Positions 61,253 through 64,000 of a DNA stretch of 64,000 nt are shown here, in pieces. Where the stretch lies: the NCBI RefSeq assembly GCF_002257695.2, contig NZ_CP155571.1; one strand, 5' to 3'. Each line of letters starts with the position of its first letter. The stretch's first letter is position 1. The position numbers were made by a program, and so were the translations under genes. The stretch comes from Sporomusa acidovorans. GTDB lineage: Bacteria; Bacillota; Negativicutes; Sporomusales; Sporomusaceae. The notes beneath the pieces were generated by a model. That model ran no database searches. It had not been told where the DNA came from and saw only the letters and a program-made list of their open reading frames with translations.

Positions 61253-62410
61253 ATGATTATTTCTCAGGAAATCGCCCAGACTATTGTTAATCATCTTATG
61301 TCAATTATAAAACGGAATGTAAATATTATGGATTGTGACGGTATTATTATCGCGTCAGGGGAAAAAGCCCGCATCCATACTTTCCATCAAGGCGGTAAGT
61401 TCGCAGTTTCTCAACAGACTGTTATTGAAATTTCACCAAATGAAACTATGAATTTTGCAGGAGCATTACCGGGAGTAATGTGGCCAATAGAATTAAAAGG
61501 TAAAATTGTAGGTGTTGTGGGAGTAACAGGAGAACCTCAAGAGGTTCGCAGTACCGCAAGACTGGTAAAAACAGTCACCGAACTGATTTTGGAACGTGAT
61601 ATGTTGTTATCAGATTATAGTTCAGAAAATAGATTAAAAGAGCAATTGATTTCACTTCTTTTCTCAGTTGATTTGGAAACTGTTCAAGAAGATATTCAGA
61701 CCTTGGCGGAAATGTTGAACTTTAAACTGGAAATTCCGCGAATCGTTATTTTAGTTGATATAGAAACTCCTTCTCCTAAGGGATTTGTTGGCTTACAGAA
61801 TTTAATGTTTGATCGCGTGCGGGAATCTGTTATTAGAGCGATTAAGAATTCCCACATATTTTCTCAGGATGATCTCGTATTATTCTATAAAAGATATTTT
61901 TGCATTTTAAGAACAGTTTCTGAAAAACAAAACGCGAAATTCTTTTTAAAAAATCTTGTTGATTTGTTTCATTCACTACCACTGCAAATTCGAGTAGGCG
62001 TTGGTGGTGATGCCCAAAATCAATGGCAATTAAGACAATCTTACCTGGAAGCGATATTTTCAATTGAATATAAATGCTTACATATAATACGAAATATTAA
62101 ACAACACCAAATAATGCTTGATTTCGTAATGTCGCCAGATAATAAAAATTATAGTTCTTGTTTGGCGTTATTAGAATTAAGCAATAAAGTAGCTAATTTA
62201 CAGCCGAAGTATGACATTTATAATACATTGTCTTGTCTTTTGACTAATAATTTGAATATTTCTGCAACTTCTTCGGAATTATTTATTCATCGCAATACAC
62301 TTAAATTTAGACTGGAAAAATTAGAGCAGTTTACGGGGTTGTCTCCCTGCCATTCCTTTGCAGATTCTGTTTTATGTAAATTAATACTGGAAATACAAGC
62401 CCATTCCTAA
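61253..62410 (+). CDS. CdaR-type sugar-diacid regulator
   Basis: 385 residues; ATG at 61253. The N-terminal diacid-recognition domain begins ISQEIAQTIVNHLMSIIKRN and DCDGIIIASGEKARI with GALPGVMWPIELKGKIVGVV; a GGDEF-like middle follows (about 170-290) and a PucR-type helix-turn-helix ends the protein (SSELFIHRNTLKFRLEKLEQ). CdaR activates genes for glucarate, galactarate and glycerate use. It is divergent from the larA-uxaA operon and is its likely activator. Confidence 0.88.
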   Translation: MIISQEIAQTIVNHLMSIIKRNVNIMDCDGIIIASGEKARIHTFHQGGKFAVSQQTVIEISPNETMNFAGALPGVMWPIELKGKIVGVVGVTGEPQEVRSTARLVKTVTELILERDMLLSDYSSENRLKEQLISLLFSVDLETVQEDIQTLAEMLNFKLEIPRIVILVDIETPSPKGFVGLQNLMFDRVRESVIRAIKNSHIFSQDDLVLFYKRYFCILRTVSEKQNAKFFLKNLVDLFHSLPLQIRVGVGGDAQNQWQLRQSYLEAIFSIEYKCLHIIRNIKQHQIMLDFVMSPDNKNYSSCLALLELSNKVANLQPKYDIYNTLSCLLTNNLNISATSSELFIHRNTLKFRLEKLEQFTGLSPCHSFADSVLCKLILEIQAHS

Positions 62411-62496
62411 TTCCAGGAACTCGACTCTTTAGGATTCAAGGAGACGGTTCGAGCCCACTGAAAAAATCTTAGACCGCAGCCAGGAAGGCGGCAGGC

Positions 62497-62535
62497 AAAT
62501 TACCCGGCAATTTAAAAGTTGCCGGGTAATTTTTA
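62497..62535 (+). terminator. Rho-independent terminator
   Basis: AAATTACCCGGCAA (62497-62510) pairs with TTGCCGGGTAATTT (62519-62532), followed by TT. It ends the cdaR-like gene. Confidence 0.88.
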
Positions 62536-62646
62536 GCAGTTGTAATGATTGTGTGATTTTAGGATTCAGGCTGGGCAGAGGGTAGGTTTTTGGGTATTTA
62601 TGTAGTATAATAAATGATAATAATTTTCATTTACGGAGGCAGATAC

Positions 62647-62973
62647 ATGGAATTTATAAAATCAATGGGCTATTTTGTGCTTGCCGGCTTGTTTGAAATT
62701 GGCGGAGGCTATCTGATTTGGCTATGGCTGCGGGAGGGGAAGGGAATTTCGTATGCCATTTTGGGGGCGATTATTCTTGCCATATATGGTGTGATTCCCA
62801 CATTACAGCCCGCTAATTTTGGCAGAGTATATGCCGCTTATGGCGGGGTATTTATCGCCTTATCTATTTTATGGGGATGGGGCGTGGATAAGATTGTTCC
62901 TGACCGGTTTGACATTATTGGCGGTATTATCTCATTAATCGGTGTGTTTGTTATTATGTATTGGCCCAGATAG
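62647..62973 (+). CDS. YnfA/UPF0060-family small membrane protein
   Basis: 108 residues with four membrane helices and ACGGAGG upstream. The family pattern AGLFEIGGGYLIWLWLREGK near the start and the C-terminal WGWGVDKIVPDRFDIIGGII match YnfA, a relative of small multidrug resistance pumps. The physiological substrate is unknown; cation or drug efflux is inferred from family resemblance. Confidence 0.85.
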   Translation: MEFIKSMGYFVLAGLFEIGGGYLIWLWLREGKGISYAILGAIILAIYGVIPTLQPANFGRVYAAYGGVFIALSILWGWGVDKIVPDRFDIIGGIISLIGVFVIMYWPR

Positions 62974-63088
62974 TTTGCGCATAGAAGTTTTACCATAGTT
63001 GCCCTTACCGCCCGACTACTGAAACAGAATGAAAGAGAACTCCAGGTGCAAATACTATAATACAACATAAAAGGAGTGGAGTGATACC

Positions 63089-63610
63089 ATGAGCAATCAA
63101 GTTATATTATGGGGTACATTTATTGTACCTTGGTTAAGTCTCTTTCTCATGCCTAGAGAAGATATAAAACGTTTTATTGGCGCCGGCCTACTGGGTGGCT
63201 TTCTAAGTATCCTTGTCAGTGAGGCAGGCGTCGCAAACGGTTGGTGGTATTTCAGGGAAACTACTTATCCACTCGCGATGATGTCCTCCTATACGTATGG
63301 ACTATTCCCGGTAATTCCCATCTGGATATTAAAATTTACTTACGGACATTGGCAACTCTATATGGTAGTGGAAGCTATCGCTAATTTGATTTTTTCATTC
63401 TTTATCTTACCCTGGTTTGGCAGCAGAGGTTTTTTAGATTTTAATGCCAGTATCATAGCGCTTATTCTGGCGTCAGTACTGGCCTTGATCATTTATGGGT
63501 TCCAAATGTGGCAGGATGATATTTTTGTGCAATCAGCCCAAACGAACCTTTCCCTGCCCTTACAACCCGCCGCAGCAAAACCAAGTCAAGATGATGATCC
63601 CGATAAGTAA
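63089..63610 (+). CDS. Multi-pass membrane protein (CBO0543-like)
   Basis: 173 residues with about five membrane helices (WGTFIVPWLSLFLMP, FIGAGLLGGFLSILVSEAG, YGLFPVIPIWILKF, ANLIFSFFILPWF, IIALILASVLALIIYGF) and a polar tail. GGAGTGGAG lies upstream. The W-rich block ANGWWYFRETTYPLAMMSSY resembles CBO0543-family proteins of spore-forming Firmicutes. The function is unknown; the name is from resemblance only. Confidence 0.6.
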   Translation: MSNQVILWGTFIVPWLSLFLMPREDIKRFIGAGLLGGFLSILVSEAGVANGWWYFRETTYPLAMMSSYTYGLFPVIPIWILKFTYGHWQLYMVVEAIANLIFSFFILPWFGSRGFLDFNASIIALILASVLALIIYGFQMWQDDIFVQSAQTNLSLPLQPAAAKPSQDDDPDK

Positions 63611-63692
63611 CTCCTTTGAAATTTAAAGGGAATGACTTTTACTTTGCGGAATTAATTACAAAAGAACTATTGTACCTTACAGGGCATGGGTA

Positions 63693-64000
63693 TTAGGGAG
63701 CAAGACAACACTGGCTGATGTAGTCGACAAAGGCCTTAACGACCGATAATTCCAGTGAGGAATGCTGGTACAGCAGCCGGGTTTTTCGGCGGAGCGGTTT
63801 GCCGTTTTTCCAGTATAGCGCTCGTGTATACAGATTGTCATGCTTTTGGAGACCGATTTCCGGTAAAATTGCCCAGCCCAGCCCTTTGAGCACCATTTGC
63901 CGGCAGGTGTCCATGTTGTCAACTTCCATGGGGTTTAAAGGCGGGTGGGAAAAGGATTGGCGCAGCCATTCCTGAATAATGTCGTATAATGGCCCGTCTG
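63693..64000 (-). CDS. LysR-family regulator, C-terminal part (5' end outside window)
   Basis: 102 residues are visible, open to the right edge. They contain the end of a LysR substrate-binding domain: NMDTCRQMVLKGLGWAILPE (typical V-x-x-G-x-G-x-x-x-L-P) and the final LSVVKAFVDYISQ helix. The DNA-binding part would lie beyond 64000. The target cannot be inferred. Confidence 0.8.
   Translation of the reverse strand, partial: DGPLYDIIQEWLRQSFSHPPLNPMEVDNMDTCRQMVLKGLGWAILPEIGLQKHDNLYTRALYWKNGKPLRRKTRLLYQHSSLELSVVKAFVDYISQCCLAP

Noticed and set aside
1..64000. tRNA, rRNA and known riboswitches
   Set aside because: I looked for cloverleaf-like and rRNA-like sequences and for common riboswitch cores and recognised none; a covariance-model search would be decisive.

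Overview
The window looks like chromosomal DNA of an anaerobic, motile member of the Firmicutes, most likely a Negativicutes (Sporomusaceae-type) organism. Reasons: strong AGGAGG-type ribosome binding sites with frequent GTG and TTG starts, a ferredoxin-dependent 2-oxoacid oxidoreductase with phosphate butyryltransferase and butyrate kinase, sigma-54 control, several sugar-acid catabolic modules, and an Aas/LplT phospholipid-repair pair (a trait of diderm bacteria). The taxonomic placement is inference.

Layout. 1-14.8 kb: the 3' end of a glycolate/lactate-type Fe-S dehydrogenase subunit, a divergent sigma-54 activator, a recognisable sigma-54 promoter, then a 2-oxoacid:ferredoxin oxidoreductase (alpha, fused beta-gamma, ferredoxin subunit), ptb, buk, a DASS-type anion transporter, an MFS transporter, a D-2-hydroxyacid dehydrogenase and a chemoreceptor. 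This reads as uptake and energy-yielding oxidation of 2-hydroxy/2-oxo acids via acyl-CoA and acyl-phosphate. 14.9-18.0 kb: a broken DapF-like gene, an E. coli-type YcaO protein, and a convergent gene for an extraordinary repeat protein (seven 15-residue units made almost only of Met, Ser, Cys, Asp and Lys). This is the most unusual locus in the window. 18.4-21 kb: a DUF4386 relic, a phytoene-desaturase-like FAD enzyme and a DUF6544-like protein.

21-30.4 kb is accessory DNA: a decaying RIT element (three tyrosine recombinases between ~92-bp inverted repeats), broken DGC, AbrB-like and Mrr genes, three small (two Cys-rich) proteins, a methyltransferase, a CD3324-type regulator, and an IS110-family element with a possible bridge-RNA region. 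30.4-35 kb: an enolase-superfamily acid-sugar dehydratase plus MFS transporter, flanked by two small XRE regulators that share the same promoter/operator architecture; the second faces a tiny two-gene membrane-protein operon. 35.1-37.1 kb: an ArsR-MBL-CGGC cluster with two matching operators. 37.3-39.1 kb: the remains of a NiFe-hydrogenase operon. 39.2-44 kb: a ceramidase-like protein, TetR, Aas and LplT with two matching palindromic operators. 44.3-47.3 kb: an M16 peptidase whose signal peptide is out of frame.

47.6-53.7 kb: a GntR-controlled cluster (cyclase-family hydrolase, PanE-like, PanB-like) that could act catabolically and feed 2-ketoisovalerate to the oxidoreductase at 4-6.8 kb, then a second chemoreceptor. 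54-62.4 kb: a second MFS plus acid-sugar dehydratase module with a GntR regulator, and a divergent pair: UxaA-type two-subunit dehydratase plus LarA-like racemase against a CdaR-type regulator, with a 39-bp perfect palindrome between them. 62.6-64 kb: two small membrane proteins and the 3' end of a LysR gene. Overall theme: sensing, import and fermentation of organic and sugar acids, interrupted by an island of mobile and decaying DNA.
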